A stretch of 50,107 nucleotides of DNA from Blattamonas nauphoetae (Eukaryota; Preaxostyla; Oxymonadida), in NCBI GenBank assembly GCA_033064195.1, contig JARBJD010000442.1:1-50107 (forward strand). Direction: 5' to 3'. Shown here in pieces: positions 18,794 through 30,155 of this stretch. The notes under the pieces are model-generated. The model saw only the letters and a program-made list of their open reading frames with translations. It had not been told where the DNA came from and ran no database searches. Position 1 is the stretch's first letter. Every line of letters starts with the position of its first letter. The translations under genes and the position numbers were made by a program.

Positions 18794-20046
18794 ACAGAAT
18801 GAATCAATCTGAGAAGCAAAGAGAAATGGAGAGATTGGAACACACCAAAGCCTGCAGAGAGTGGTGTGAACGCAGTTGGATATGAAGTCGCCCCTGTCTG
18901 TGTCGATGGGGGAGCAGGCTGGCTGTCAGCAGCGTATCCAGCTTCCACAACTGAATTCTGTCCAGTCGCTGTTCCATTGTTTCGTTCTCTCCGATTTCCT
19001 TCGGCGTGTCGTTCCCTCGTCTGCTCGCCCTGACTCCGATAGACAGCATCGATCATCGCCAACTGCAGAGCGATCATTGCTGCCTCGTCGTCCTCCTCAC
19101 TTCCTCCCCACAACCCGTCTCCACCGACGCTGAGCGGCTCCCTCCGAGCAGATTGGAGGAGTGGCGTTGTCTGTGAAATGTCCTGCGGCGACTCGGATTC
19201 TTGTTCCGCTGCAGCCGCCCTTTGTACTGCCCGTCTCGCTTCTCTCCTCGCCTCCAAGCGTTGTCTGCGCTGTTCAGGTGTTTCGTCTATTTCCGCTGGT
19301 TGATCAGCTGGTTCTTCCGGTTCGGCTTCTGCCTCAGCCTCTGCAATCAGATCCTCGGCACGCGCCATCTGAGCAGTGAAATCTGTTGGTTGCCTCGGGC
19401 AGCAACAAAACATTTTTCGGATTCCTCGATAAGTAAGGAAAGAGAGCCAGATCAGAAAAGGGACAACAATAAGAGTTGGAAAGATGCACAGAATAATGGC
19501 CAGAAACCAATCCAGGAAATTAAGAGCTGCGGCAAGGCGTAACATTGGCCCGCCCGGCTGGGTGAGGCTTGCGTAGGCGAGTGTGGTGAGGGATGGTTGT
19601 ATGTTTGTATGAAGGGATAAGTCAGAGATGGGAGAGCTTATGGAATGATTTTGAGGCAATGGGGGATTTTTTGAACCGAAAATGGAGGAAAAAAGGGAAG
19701 GGAGGGAAAACGAGAGGGAGGGGATGGGATCGAATCGAATAACTCGTTTCCGCGTTGGAGTACGAATAATCAGTTTGATTCCGGGCTTGAGCTCAGAACG
19801 GAGTGTCCCTCGACGAATCGAAATGCCAGTCTCTTCCCGGAATCTGGGGGAATTCGAGTTTTGTACCGGCCAATGGGCACCCTTCCGACTTTCTGGTGGA
19901 CATTCTCCGGATCTAACAGAATTACGGGGAGGACATGGAGAATCAGAAAGAGAAAAAGGGGATGTGTTTTGAAAGGTCATTTGAATAATGAGTTTATCAA
20001 AAAAGGAAGAAAAGGAAAAATTCCACTCTCCAAAAGTGGAAATCAT
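18790..20046 (-). CDS. Membrane protein of unknown family with charged Ala/Glu-rich tail
   Basis: A 418-aa open frame; the true protein may begin at the internal ATG at 19545 (MLRLAAALNFLDW), because the first ~165 residues are Ser/Pro-rich and look like translated leader. After that start comes a hydrophobic hairpin of about 30 residues (WFLAIILCIFPTLIVVPFLI), then a cysteine cluster (MFCCCPRQP) suited to lipidation. Next is a helical, charged region (RQRLEARREARRAVQRAAAA) and a short acidic helix (EEDDEAAMIALQLAMIDAVY) somewhat like a ubiquitin-interacting motif. The end (GFGVF) runs into an intron-like stretch, so the last residues of the open frame are doubtful. I do not recognise the family; placement in an internal membrane is inference. 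Confidence 0.5.
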   Translation of the reverse strand: MISTFGEWNFSFSSFFDKLIIQMTFQNTSPFSLSDSPCPPRNSVRSGECPPESRKGAHWPVQNSNSPRFREETGISIRRGTLRSELKPGIKLIIRTPTRKRVIRFDPIPSLSFSLPSLFSSIFGSKNPPLPQNHSISSPISDLSLHTNIQPSLTTLAYASLTQPGGPMLRLAAALNFLDWFLAIILCIFPTLIVVPFLIWLSFLTYRGIRKMFCCCPRQPTDFTAQMARAEDLIAEAEAEAEPEEPADQPAEIDETPEQRRQRLEARREARRAVQRAAAAEQESESPQDISQTTPLLQSARREPLSVGGDGLWGGSEEDDEAAMIALQLAMIDAVYRSQGEQTRERHAEGNRRERNNGTATGQNSVVEAGYAADSQPAPPSTQTGATSYPTAFTPLSAGFGVFQSLHFSLLLRLIHSV

Positions 20047-20267
20047 CCGATCAGATCAGATAATCAGGATTGAACAGGCATACGTGAGTTCGAGGATAGA
20101 GGATTGTTGAAACTGTGGTTCCTCACCTGCTGGCTGTGGAATGAGCATCAAAACCTCAAATCGATGAATGCAAAGTCCATTATATGACTCGAAGGAATTT
20201 AGGTGAACATGGAGCGAAGACTGGTGACATTCACACGCGACGAAGAGGCGCTGGTTCCGCCCTGTTT

Positions 20268-21341
20268 CTACCAAAATCGCGGATGGTTCATTCCCCGCAG
20301 TTTGTTCCATCCGATCGATTTGTTAATAATTTGACTTCCGAACAATCCGTCTTGGTCGGATCGCAGCTTTTCCTCCAACACATCTTCGATGCCCTCCATT
20401 CTCAACATCCGCTGCACTGTCTTCACCATCTGTCGTTCTTCTCCCCTTCTGTTGGCCCATTCCCGCTGGGAAGAGAGCATGAAATTCAGAAAAAACCAAA
20501 TTGGGTATTCATTTTCGAAGAACGTGAGACAACTCGGAATCGTGATAAAGACAGGCAGGTTGAGAACAAAATCCATCGCTGGTTGATAAACAAGCGATAT
20601 TTGGAGGATATGGGCAATGAATTTCAAGAGCTCAGCTGAAAGGTCTCTGTCGACGATCGAATAGCGGTTCACGCACAAATGGCTAATGTACTTCTCCAAT
20701 GGCGACAGAACTTGCTTCAAAACTGTCTCGTGAACAGCTTGTTGTTCATCCTCATCCTTAAATGTGGGTTTGGCGAGATAATCCGGAGTTGCGAGCCAGA
20801 AAGAATGAACAATGATTGAAATGAAGTATGTGTGGATATACTTGACCTTTTCAAAGGAAAGAGACTGTAGAGTGGAAGTGACGATGATTTGAGGGATCAG
20901 ATCAGCCTTGACGAGGAGAAGATGTATTTTGGTGGAACAGCTCGCGATCAGAGATGCGAGCATCTGCATTGCTGCTGTGGCAATGACCAGACTGGGTGAC
21001 GAAAGGAGCACCATCATGGGCTGTATGAAGTTTGTCGAAAAATCATCAGATGTTCGCACAAAGCTGTTGAGAAAAGCATCGGTCGATTGTTTACCCAATG
21101 GTTCCACATATTTGAGACATTTCACGGCTTTCGCTTCCAGAGAGACATCAAACTCTGGCTGTAACTTCATGGTGGCAACAAGAGACCGAAATACAACGAC
21201 CCTTTTGTGAACAGAATCAAGTTTTTCTTCATCCCAATTCAGGAACGGCGAACAGTCTTTTGAGAATGACAGATGAGAGAAAGATAAACCAGCGCGCGTC
21301 CATTCAACTAATGTGTCTGTAGTTGAGTGTAAAGTTGTCAT
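20268..21341 (-). CDS. ~357-aa helical host-family protein, member 1
   Basis: A complete single-exon frame of 357 aa starting MTTLHSTTDTLVEWTRAGLS. It is predicted almost wholly alpha-helical, with repeating Leu-rich amphipathic segments (AVKCLKYVEPLGKQS; VIATAAMQMLASLIASCSTK; EKYISHLCVNRYSIVDRDLS; MEGIEDVLEEKLRSD) reminiscent of ARM/HEAT solenoids. From memory this is a very large lineage-specific family in Blattamonas, of unknown function. By eye it is roughly half identical to the gene at 22798-23868. The start is supported by a 20-bp upstream block placed identically in both genes. No signal peptide or membrane segment is seen, so a cytosolic scaffold is likely. Confidence 0.8.
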   Translation of the reverse strand: MTTLHSTTDTLVEWTRAGLSFSHLSFSKDCSPFLNWDEEKLDSVHKRVVVFRSLVATMKLQPEFDVSLEAKAVKCLKYVEPLGKQSTDAFLNSFVRTSDDFSTNFIQPMMVLLSSPSLVIATAAMQMLASLIASCSTKIHLLLVKADLIPQIIVTSTLQSLSFEKVKYIHTYFISIIVHSFWLATPDYLAKPTFKDEDEQQAVHETVLKQVLSPLEKYISHLCVNRYSIVDRDLSAELLKFIAHILQISLVYQPAMDFVLNLPVFITIPSCLTFFENEYPIWFFLNFMLSSQREWANRRGEERQMVKTVQRMLRMEGIEDVLEEKLRSDQDGLFGSQIINKSIGWNKLRGMNHPRFW

Positions 21342-21360
21342 TCAGGTTGTCGATGACGAT

Positions 21361-21380
21361 TGACACTCGTTATGGGTCAG
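21361..21380 (-). promoter_or_regulatory. Conserved upstream block, family member 1
   Basis: Minus-strand text CTGACCCATAACGAGTGTCA ends 19 bases before the ATG at 21341. The same block with one change lies at exactly the same distance before member 2. The bases between block and ATG are much less alike, which argues for a retained promoter or initiator. Confidence 0.6.
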
Positions 21381-21477
21381 AGAAAAAAGTAAAACAAAGA
21401 TGGTGAAATGATAACCTTAAAAGAAGAGACAACACTTTTCACTCTTCTCCATCATTTCTTTCACTCGTCCAGATTAT

Positions 21478-21720
21478 TTCGTTCAAAGGCAACACATAGC
21501 TATCGCCAAATTGATGAACAATGGAAGATGTGAGGAGAGTGAAACTGAATATGATTCGGCCACGGAAGCAGTTGGTGGGTCCCTGTTCTCCATTCCTGAT
21601 TCCTGCCTGTCATCCACAAGTCCAGCCTCGATTGTTCCTGAAGCGTCCGTCTCAGAATGCTCGTAAATACGCTGACGATCTTCGTTGGCGTTGCCACTCT
21701 TCAGAATCCATGCCATTTCT
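21478..21720 (-). repeat. Dispersed duplication, shorter copy
   Basis: Diverged relative of 18376-18750 on the same strand, encoding NANEDRQRIYEHSETDASGT and VDDRQESGMENRDPPTASVA. It ends just upstream of helical-family member 1. Probably a gene fragment left by segmental duplication. Confidence 0.7.
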
Positions 21721-21769
21721 GCAATCAAAACCCACTCAGCGAGTGACCACAACGATTGTGAATCCAACC

Positions 21770-22790
21770 ATATTCTTCCAAGTTCCCGCTAAACCGACTC
21801 GGCTGACCAGTCTGACAGTGTTCAGAACGAGATACAACCCAATCGTCATCTTCCGAGGTTCTGGTGATCCGATTCTTTTGACCAGTCTGCCCTGGACAGC
21901 TTGGTCGACTTCACTTTCATGTTCAGGTTGATCGGATCCTGTGCATCTTGCTTCTTCAGGACGAGGGGAGTGTGTGACATGTGGCTGGAGCTGGATTGGA
22001 AAATGACAATAGATCACACGGTGTTCAGCCCCAATGATCACACCAGTCAAGCCAGAAAGCATGAAACGCGTGTTTGTTCCTCCCTCTGGCTTGCATCGAC
22101 GTCAAACTTGACTCTTCGGGCAGTATCTGTCAAACAACGCGTTTCGAGGATGTGCATTCAGATTTCGAGTGAAGACGAACACTCTCGATCTCCGTTTCTG
22201 AGCGTCTCGACGGTGCGAGAGGTCACGGGACAGTTCTTCTTCTTCATACCATCCGACGAAGAGCATTCTGCATACCTCCGATTCTCTCGGAATGTCTCAG
22301 TTGGAAGAGGGGCATCGTTTGGACGATTTTACCTGTTCCGCTTCATTTCTTTGTTGTTCATCTCTCTTTGAGTGGGAGAGTGAGCAGAGAGTGGTTGTGG
22401 CAGACCAACGATCAACGTGGTTCTTCTGGCCTTTCGAAGAGTCGAGTTCGACGGACGATGTGCGATCGATTCGGAAATTCTATCTCATCGTTGTCATCCA
22501 AAAAGAAGAGAGCACCATTTGAGAGAACAATCGCCAAACAATCCCAGAGATACAAACTCTCACCAATCGTCACCATCGATCGATCAACGCATGGTCTTCC
22601 ATTTTGGAGGAGGGCGAGAGAGGCGAAGGAGAATGAAAGAGAAAGAGGTGATCATCGAGGGAGACTGAGAGAGAATCCGAATCGATCTGGCAAACCATGA
22701 GGGGATTTCAGAGCCGACAAAGATCACACACAAACAGTGTCTGCTATCCAAAACAAGTCAGAAACAAGTCGAGACGATTGCTGGTTCTTG
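21770..22790. other. No recognisable gene
   Basis: Open frames of 60-156 codons occur on both strands, none with a motif I trust. A basic, Arg/Glu-rich plus-strand stretch at 22590-22700 looks like purine-rich non-coding DNA. May hold decayed host exons. Confidence 0.35.
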
Positions 22791-22797
22791 TCTGTGT

Positions 22798-23868
22798 CTA
22801 TCTACGTCCTGGAACGTTCATGCCCTGCTGGTTGTTCCAATCGATCGAATATGCAACAATATGGTGTCCGAAGGATTCGTTTCTATCGTTTTGTATCTTT
22901 TCTTCAATCACGTCTTCGATGCCTTCCATTCTCAACATTCGATCCAATTTCTTCGATATCTGTCGCACGTCTCCCCTTTTGTTCCATTCACGCAGGATAT
23001 TCTTCATGTAAAACAGAAAATCCCAGATGGTTTCATCAATTGTGTAGAATGAGAGACAACTTGGGATCGTGACAACGACTGGCATATCAAGAATAAGATC
23101 CATTGTGGGTTGATGATATGGACATATTCGGAGGAGTTGGGTGAGGAGAATCAGAAAGAAGCAGGATTGGTGTCCTTCGACGATCGAAAATCGGTTCACG
23201 CACAAATGGCATATATACTTCTCCGAAGGGACCATAACTTGTTGAAAAACCGTCTCATAAACAGCTTGTTGTTCATCGTGATCTGTGATTTCAAGATTTT
23301 CAAGACCTGACGGAGTTGCGAGCAAGAGTGATCTTGGGATGCTTTTCATGATGTTGATGTGGATATCGACTGCTTCCGAGAAAGAAAGAGACAGTAGATT
23401 GAGAGTGTTGATGAGTTGAGCGATTAGATCAGCTTTGACGAGAGTCAGATGGACTTTAGCAGAACAGCTCGCGATCAGTGAATAGAGCATCTTCATTGTA
23501 GCAGCGGTGATGACGAGACTGACTGAAGAAATGAGCACAACAATGGACTGTACGAAATCTGTCGATGAATCACAAGAAGTTGATGCAAGGGTGCCGAGAA
23601 AAGCATCTGCGGAATCAAAATTCCGTGGTTCCACATATTTGAGAAATTTCACGGCTTTCGCTTCCAGATACACACCCAATGCAGTGTTTAGCTTCAAAGT
23701 GGCAACAAGAGACTTGAAGACAACCGCATTTTCGTGTTCAGAGTAAGTTGGTTCTTCGTTCCAATCCAAAAAAGCAGAACAGTCTACTGAGATTGACAGA
23801 TGAAAGGAAGATAAACCAGTGCGCGTCCATTCAAATAAGGTGTCTGTAGTTGCGTCTAAAGTTGTCAT
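22798..23868 (-). CDS. ~357-aa helical host-family protein, member 2
   Basis: A complete frame of 356 aa beginning MTTLDATTDTLFEWTRTGLS and ending SIDWNNQQGMNVPGRR. It lines up end to end with member 1: CSAFLDWNEE against CSPFLNWDEE, EKYICHLCVNRFSIVEG against EKYISHLCVNRYSIVDR, RMLRMEGIEDVIEEKI against RMLRMEGIEDVLEEKL. It is all-helical and solenoid-like, without signal peptide or membrane segment. The gene lies on the same strand as member 1, 1.46 kb away, separated by diverged material, so the pair reflects segmental duplication of a family found many times in this lineage (from memory). Function unknown. Confidence 0.8.
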   Translation of the reverse strand: MTTLDATTDTLFEWTRTGLSSFHLSISVDCSAFLDWNEEPTYSEHENAVVFKSLVATLKLNTALGVYLEAKAVKFLKYVEPRNFDSADAFLGTLASTSCDSSTDFVQSIVVLISSVSLVITAATMKMLYSLIASCSAKVHLTLVKADLIAQLINTLNLLSLSFSEAVDIHINIMKSIPRSLLLATPSGLENLEITDHDEQQAVYETVFQQVMVPSEKYICHLCVNRFSIVEGHQSCFFLILLTQLLRICPYHQPTMDLILDMPVVVTIPSCLSFYTIDETIWDFLFYMKNILREWNKRGDVRQISKKLDRMLRMEGIEDVIEEKIQNDRNESFGHHIVAYSIDWNNQQGMNVPGRR

Positions 23869-23887
23869 TCGGACTGGCTAGATTCAA

Positions 23888-23907
23888 TGACACTCATTAT
23901 GGGTCAG
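23888..23907 (-). promoter_or_regulatory. Conserved upstream block, family member 2
   Basis: Minus-strand CTGACCCATAATGAGTGTCA, one base different from the block before member 1, again 19 bases from the ATG (23868). Confidence 0.6.
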
Positions 23908-24064
23908 TGAAGATTCTATGACGATGGACGATTTACTATTCTTCGCTAATTGTCACAGTTCACATATTTTCAAGAAAAGAAGAACACTCGACAAACATTG
24001 AAATGAACAACATGAGACAAAATGTGGTGAATAACATATACAGTAGTCACGAATCCTTCCCATT

Positions 24065-25904
24065 CTACGGGAGAAGCACAAATTCACTCTCGTCTTCCGC
24101 TTCCTCGTTCGATCCGGTCACAAACAAGGCGAGAGGGAATATTGCACTGCTCGTGCTCTCCTGCCCCACCAGCACCATCCTGTCTGCTTGATGAGTGTCT
24201 TGCATCGATCGTTGCGTCAAATTGTACGGTCTGGCATCCACTGTCGCTCGGATGTCCTTCCCTAACAGCACAACCGACTGGTTCAGTTTCTTCGTCGTCC
24301 CGTCCATGCACAACACATTTATCATCCGAACAGTGTCCTCTGAGAACGAGCTGCGAGAGACCAGCACACAGTGAGCACGCGTCCGCGCTGTGTAGTCTTT
24401 GAACACAACGTGAACCAGTCGAACTGTCCCCCCAGCGACACCACCACCCCCCGTCGCCTTCAGACTCCTTCGCAATGTACTGGAAGACTGTGGTTTCGAT
24501 CTGCAGAATCCCACTCTGCACGAACACCAGAATCGCCCCTTCTGTCTTCATCTTCTTCTCATCCAACCCGCCCAGTGCTGCATCCATCAGAAACACCTGC
24601 CCACGTGACACATTCAGCAGCTGGTTGTGTGATATCTTACTGTTTGGTGTAGTCGTCGCGTTCCTCATCCACACAAACCCTCCCACCACGTTCACTGCTC
24701 CGCTGTGCGTCCTGCCGAGCATGTTGAAGTGGACCACTTTCAGCTGCAGAGAACCCTGCACGACAAACCCGCTGTTCGTCGCAGATTCAGCGAAATCCAC
24801 AGAGAGGCGTCGAGTTTCAAACAGCATCCCCGACTTCACTGTCAGTCGTGCCGAGGGGAGAAAGGTCAGCTTGGACAGCACATCTCCCAACTTGGTCTCG
24901 AGGATCATCGTTTTGTACTGGGTGACTCGTTCGTTGGTCGCTTTCGAGTCCGACATCAGCATAATCCAAGCATGCCCCTCCACCTCCCGCCCAAACACAT
25001 CGTCGAATGAGCTACACGGCGTGTTCAGCTGTCCGCAGAACTTGTTGTCAGCCCCACTTTCTCGTCCACATGCATATGTCCCTTCGTGTACAGATGCAAC
25101 ACATGTGCAACGGAGTATGTCTGACAGTTGACCGACTCGTCCCGCCCCAAAATTTCGAAATCTGTTGCTGGGTCAGCAAATCGAAGCTTGGAACAGTCCC
25201 AGCGAAGGCGGCGGGGTGATGGTATCGGCGAAGTTGGAGCCCTGCACAAGCACTGCAGAAGAACCTGATTTTTGCGGTTGGTCGAACTTTGTGTTCTTCA
25301 TGATCACGTGACCTTCTTTGAACGAGCTTTCGCTTTGGATGGAGATCAAATGAGGCGAGTCTTGTGATTGGCAGTCTTTCATTGTCACGTTGTTCATATA
25401 CAGTTGGATCGTCTTTGCTTTATATTCCAAAACTGAGGGAGACAAGCGTATTCGTGTGAGGTTCGAGAAAACCTGATCTGTGATGTTCAGAGAACCTTCG
25501 GACACGATCAGAAGCGCTGCGTTTTCAGACACTATTGGTCCAGAATCAGCTGTCGACAGCTTCGAAATCGATGCAAATCCGCTGGTCATGTTCAGAAGGG
25601 TGATTGACTGGGTGCCGATGGACGATGTGAGGGCATATTCGGCGATGGTCAGCGAACCACCGTCCATCTTCAACAGCGAGGGATGGATGGCCTTTTCCTT
25701 TGAGCAACTACTCACAAAGCCAAATATGCATTCCAAGAAGACCGCATTTGCTCGAACATCTTTGTCCTTAACGACGTCTGTGACTCGGCCTCGTCTCCTC
25801 ATCGTTCGCACTCCCTCTTGTATATTCTTCGTGTTTTTTCCGTCTTTTCTCATTTCTGTAAGATCTCTTTGAACTGAGCAGGGAGGACAACGTGTTTGTG
25901 TCAT
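24065..25904 (-). pseudogene. Secreted parallel beta-helix surface protein, broken
   Basis: Minus-strand frames carry short strands repeated every 20-30 residues, such as ENAALLIVSEGSLNITDQVF, KTIQLYMNNVTMKDC, ARLTVKSGMLFETRRLSVDF and GAILVFVQSGILQIETTVFQ. This is the rung pattern of right-handed beta-helix (pectate-lyase-like) proteins, a big extracellular family in this lineage from memory. A cysteine-bearing segment (NKFCGQLNTPCSSFDDVFG) separates two blocks. One in-frame stop (25173-25175) and one frame change near a C-run (about 24430-24460) interrupt it. No signal peptide or membrane anchor is seen at either end, so the locus is a partial pseudogene, unless introns explain the gaps. Confidence 0.65.
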
Positions 25905-25909
25905 AGTCC

Positions 25910-26800
25910 GTTGCTCCTCACGTCTTCAGCTTCTTTCATCTTCCTTCCTCATTCTGTTGCCCTGTTACTCGCAATTTCGGTCTTGTCGTCATTTTCTGTA
26001 TTTGTCTTTCTTCTTCTCTTCTTCTGCGATCTTTATCAGTCTTCGTTCCCGCTCCTCACACCCTCCATCTTCCAGTCGTCGCCTTTCTCGCTCCTTCTTG
26101 CATGTTTCTTCCTGTATTCTCCTCTCTTGTCATCCTTCTTTCATTTGTACTCTTTCAGATGGTGATATTGGAGGTGTCAATCATGAGCGGAGGAATGGGT
26201 AGAGTGAGAACAGCATGTTGAGGTATGGTGTAAACGAGAGGGCTATGACAATCGAGAAAGATGTGAGGGCAAAGAGAGGTACAATGATGAGAGATTTTTG
26301 AGGGAAAAATGGAGATATTTGAAAAAAGAAATGAGAAAAATGTGAAAGACTAGAAGCAAGGTGAAAAATCACTTACAAACTGAGTTTTATTTGACAGATA
26401 TCCAGATTCCTTGCCATACGATCGATAAAACGACTTCAGAAACGAGAAATCCAAAAATATTGTGAAGAAGAGAAGGGCATACGATTGATGAGGGAACTGG
26501 CATTTTGGACGGGATATAACAGAGGGTGGGTAAGAAGATCTGAAGGGTGAGCTTGGAGACATGGGGAGAGAGGTGTGATGGCCAAAATGAATGCATACTT
26601 TTGTTGGGGCCTTGGAATGGGGTGTGCTGATGGAGGGAAGAAGGAGGAGGATTGAGGAGGAAGGTCGGTCAGTGAATCTGACGACGAAGTTCTGGATGAA
26701 TTGTTTGACGGGTCCAGGTTGACTGAGATGAAAGAGATGACGGAGTATTATGCCTTCATACTCTGTCGATCATATTCATGAAGTGAGAATTGGCATTCAC
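25910..26800. other. No recognisable gene; pyrimidine-rich then purine-rich DNA
   Basis: From 25910 to 26160 the plus strand is strongly C/T-rich (TTCTTCTCTTCTTC-like), and from 26180 to 26680 strongly G/A-rich. Frames here reflect this skew and are not genes. The switch near 26165 gives an imperfect mirror of composition. Confidence 0.4.
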
Positions 26801-26804
26801 GTTG

Positions 26805-29165
26805 CCAGCTCCACAAAAAGGCTCAAGACAGACCAATTCAATGCCGAAACAACCGACACAATAGTTATCAGCTGATGGTGACAAGAAGCCGAGGGGATCG
26901 AGCATGAACTCGTCATTCTTCTATCGATGTTGTCGCACCTTTTCGGGCCTATTTCGTCATCAATTGCGAGAATTTCTACATAATCGGACCTAACTCCGCC
27001 ACATCACGTGATTTTTTTCCCGTCACATTCGTGCATACATGCTGTCAGGTGATAAGGTGTCAGAGTCGATACTGGCCATCGCCAATTCGAATTGTCCATT
27101 CTCCAACTTCCTCGACACTGTATAGATAGATGTACAATGGAGTCAGTGTTCAGAAATGGAGTTAATGCTTTGGATAGGGTGATACAGGTCTGATCGAGAC
27201 CATCACCAGAGTCAGTGCCGAGTTAGAACTGTGTACAGTCTGTGAGCAGTCACAAAATGTCTTGCAAGGATTCCAGGGAGACAATGAGGAACATAATCGT
27301 GATGAGTTATGAGGGGTGAAGGGCGCGGAAGGTCCATAATTCCTTCAATTCTTGTGACTTGGAGTTCAAACATTCTAAGACCTTATGCGTGCCGATATGT
27401 TGATGGATGTGTGGAAGATAGTTGTGACATCATGTGGAAACGAACCGAGAGAGCGGGGGTATTGCTAATGGTGACATTTGGGCGAAGACAATCGGAGTGT
27501 CACAATTCATCCCACGACCACAACTAGGTATCGGCGTTTGTCTGGGCGGTTCAATGTGTAATGGTCGATAGATGAGGAGGCTGGGCAAAAGAATTGAGTT
27601 CGACTTTATCAGTTGGAACTGATCAGAACACTTTTCAATTGACAAATACTCGAGTTGTGAAGGTACATGTGAACTCGGATTCAGAGATTTTTGTGCATGA
27701 GGAAGGGGTTGACATCCTAATGCGCACGGTAAACAGAACCGTGAAAGCATTTATTGCAGTCCGACGTGAAACAATGATGTTGCGTTGATGGGTGCAACCA
27801 TGGACTTGTAATAAAACTGGAGATACAATGAGGACCAATACCACAACAATCAGTCCAGGATTAGTGGTGCGAAATCCCCATTATTTCAGGAATGAGGTTG
27901 AAAATATTTGTGGCGGAATTGCGCTCTTCCAGTGTTGCTAAAGTTGACACGAGGCATTGAGTCGAGACCGGCATCCTCTCAAAGGGAACTGGGCGACGTC
28001 CGGATCAACGGACATGTTAGTTCGACGCATTCTGGTTCGGAGTTTGGTGAGCCTCGTCATGGACTGTATTCGGCATCGTCTCCGGCTCATCCAATTGACT
28101 GAGAATCTGTCGATCGATTCTGCTGCTTGTAGGAGATCAGCTCCGTATTCTGGACGAGTTGAGTCTGAACCCATAAAACTCTGGTTATTACGCCAGCACT
28201 GGTCAGATGTGGTTTTTATGGAGAATTTCACTTGTTTACTGTCCTACCTTTCTCTCTCTTTCAACGTGCTAGACTTATCGACTCCCATCCTGCGAAGAAT
28301 CGCTACCTTCTTAACACCTCTGTATTGAGCATCTATTCGCCAGTTTTTCCTTCTTCCCTCCACAGAAGTTTCTCTGTAGAATACTTCCTATACTCTGATG
28401 CATTCAGTCGCCTCAAGCACTATGATTTCAAGGATTCCTCGATGAGCCGCGTCAATATCGAGCTTACTGGAGAAAATGAGATAAAACTGTCTCAGAAATT
28501 ACGTCTTTCATTCATGTCGATCACAATCCTTACGATCAATTAAGGATCGCCTGTGCTATTCAGCTTGGAGAGTTGCTCACAGAACTTTGTTCGCTATGTC
28601 CGCATTCTGAAATAGAATGATGGCAATCTGTTCACCATCGCCTGTTATCGTCAAATAAATGACACCACCAAGGTATTATTATCAGTTTATCACCCAACAT
28701 CAAGTTTCAGACGTGGGCAAAGAACCGCAAACCAATCGTCAACCAATGGGAGATCTCTAGATTATTATCTCCATGCAATCTGTGAAAGTGTCAAGAGGTG
28801 TCAGTTTCCACACCTGAGAACAGCATTCATGTGGATGATTCTCAAGAAAAGTCGGATCAGTCAGAATGACGTCGAAATGTTGGGAAAACAACAGAAATCC
28901 TCCCCATTCGCATACTTCTGTTCTGCTTACACGAATTTCGTTTGATTTCCATCTTTTCATGCTTTCCACCCTCTTTTCTGGCGATTTTCAGAACAAGTTA
29001 TTCTTCCCATCAAAAAACTTCCTTCATATGTCAATGACATGATTAAACCAATCCTTTCCTTATTGTTGGATGTGGCCCACTGAGTTTGCGTCGTTATTCG
29101 TTCTCATGATCTGACAACCAGGATGTGTTTTTTAATTGCTGAAAATCGATGATGAAAGCCAGCTG
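26805..29165. repeat. Direct duplication, copy 1 (empty site)
   Basis: Aligns throughout with 30057-33207 once an 889-bp insertion is skipped. Shared landmarks include ATGCCGAAACA near 26841/30093, GAGCATGAACTCGTC near 26901/30151, GTATCGGCGTTTGTCTGGGC near 27526/30782, TGTAATAAAACTGGAGATAC near 27808/31956, and GTTATTCTTCCCATC near 28996/33038. Divergence is patchy: some stretches nearly identical, others about 80% alike by eye. No intact gene is seen in this copy. Confidence 0.85.
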
Positions 29166-30056
29166 AACAATCATCGAATTTGAGGTGTGAGGCGAAGGCA
29201 GATCATCCTACCTTGCACATGCTTGTGCATTGTTCAACGAACATGTCTCGCAGCTCGTGCTGTCGTCTTCAGTTGTTCTGACGTCGACTGACTGTTTTCA
29301 TTGTCTGGAAACCCACCCAATGACTCTCCCACGTGTGGAGAGTGTGCAAGATGTTGTCATTGCATGGAAGAATGGCTGTCCTGCTGTTCGGAAGCGCGGA
29401 CAGCAGATTCTGGTGGCACTGCGAAGGAGGCCTTCCGACGCGATCGAGCTCCACTTCTGAAGGCAATGCGAGGTATATCGGATGCACCTGACATGAACGA
29501 ACGAAGTGACAAGTGGTGTGAACGAGACACTGTCGACAATTCTTGGCATCTGCGTGTGTAGGGAGTCGAACCGTGCTGGCACCGTCTTCACTTGGTGATG
29601 TCAGGCTCCTGTTTCGTCGTGTCACTTCAAGATGGCCTTGTCTTTTCATCATTTGGTTTCCAATTAGTTTGAAATTGACGCAATCCGCTCTGTCGTTCGA
29701 AAAGAGTGTCAGACACGCTCGATCGTTTTCTGTTGTGATCATCCTTTGAAGGTTCAACAAAAGGAAGAACCGAAAGATAAACTCGAAAACGCATGACGGC
29801 ATCATCGACTGAAATACAGAATGAGGGAGGAGACGACATCCCAAAAGAAACTGATGATGAAAGTGCCCTTCCAGCTGGATTTCTGTTTTCGTCCGATTTC
29901 TGTGAGTCGAACGATTGACGAATCTTGTCGGTGCGAAATGGATCGTCGTGTTGAGGAATCGCCCTGTCGAACGAGTGGCTTGTCAAGCCAACAACAAAGA
30001 TACGCAAGCAGGGCCAGGAGGATCAGGAGTTACAAATACAAATCCGTAGTCATTTG
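29166..30056. other. Spacer between the duplication copies
   Basis: Unique in the window. Open frames up to 191 codons exist on both strands but none shows a motif or a match to another part of the window. I see no gene I can support. Confidence 0.35.
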
Positions 30057-30155
30057 TCGGCTCCACAAAACTGTAAAAGGCAGATCACCTGAATGCCGAA
30101 ACATCTGGGTCAAGAGTTATCAGCTGAAAGTGACGAGAAGCATCGGGAATCGAGC

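Noticed and set aside
29269-29844. 191-codon minus-strand frame
   Set aside because: No motif or relative, and overlapping frames on the other strand are equally long; probably chance.
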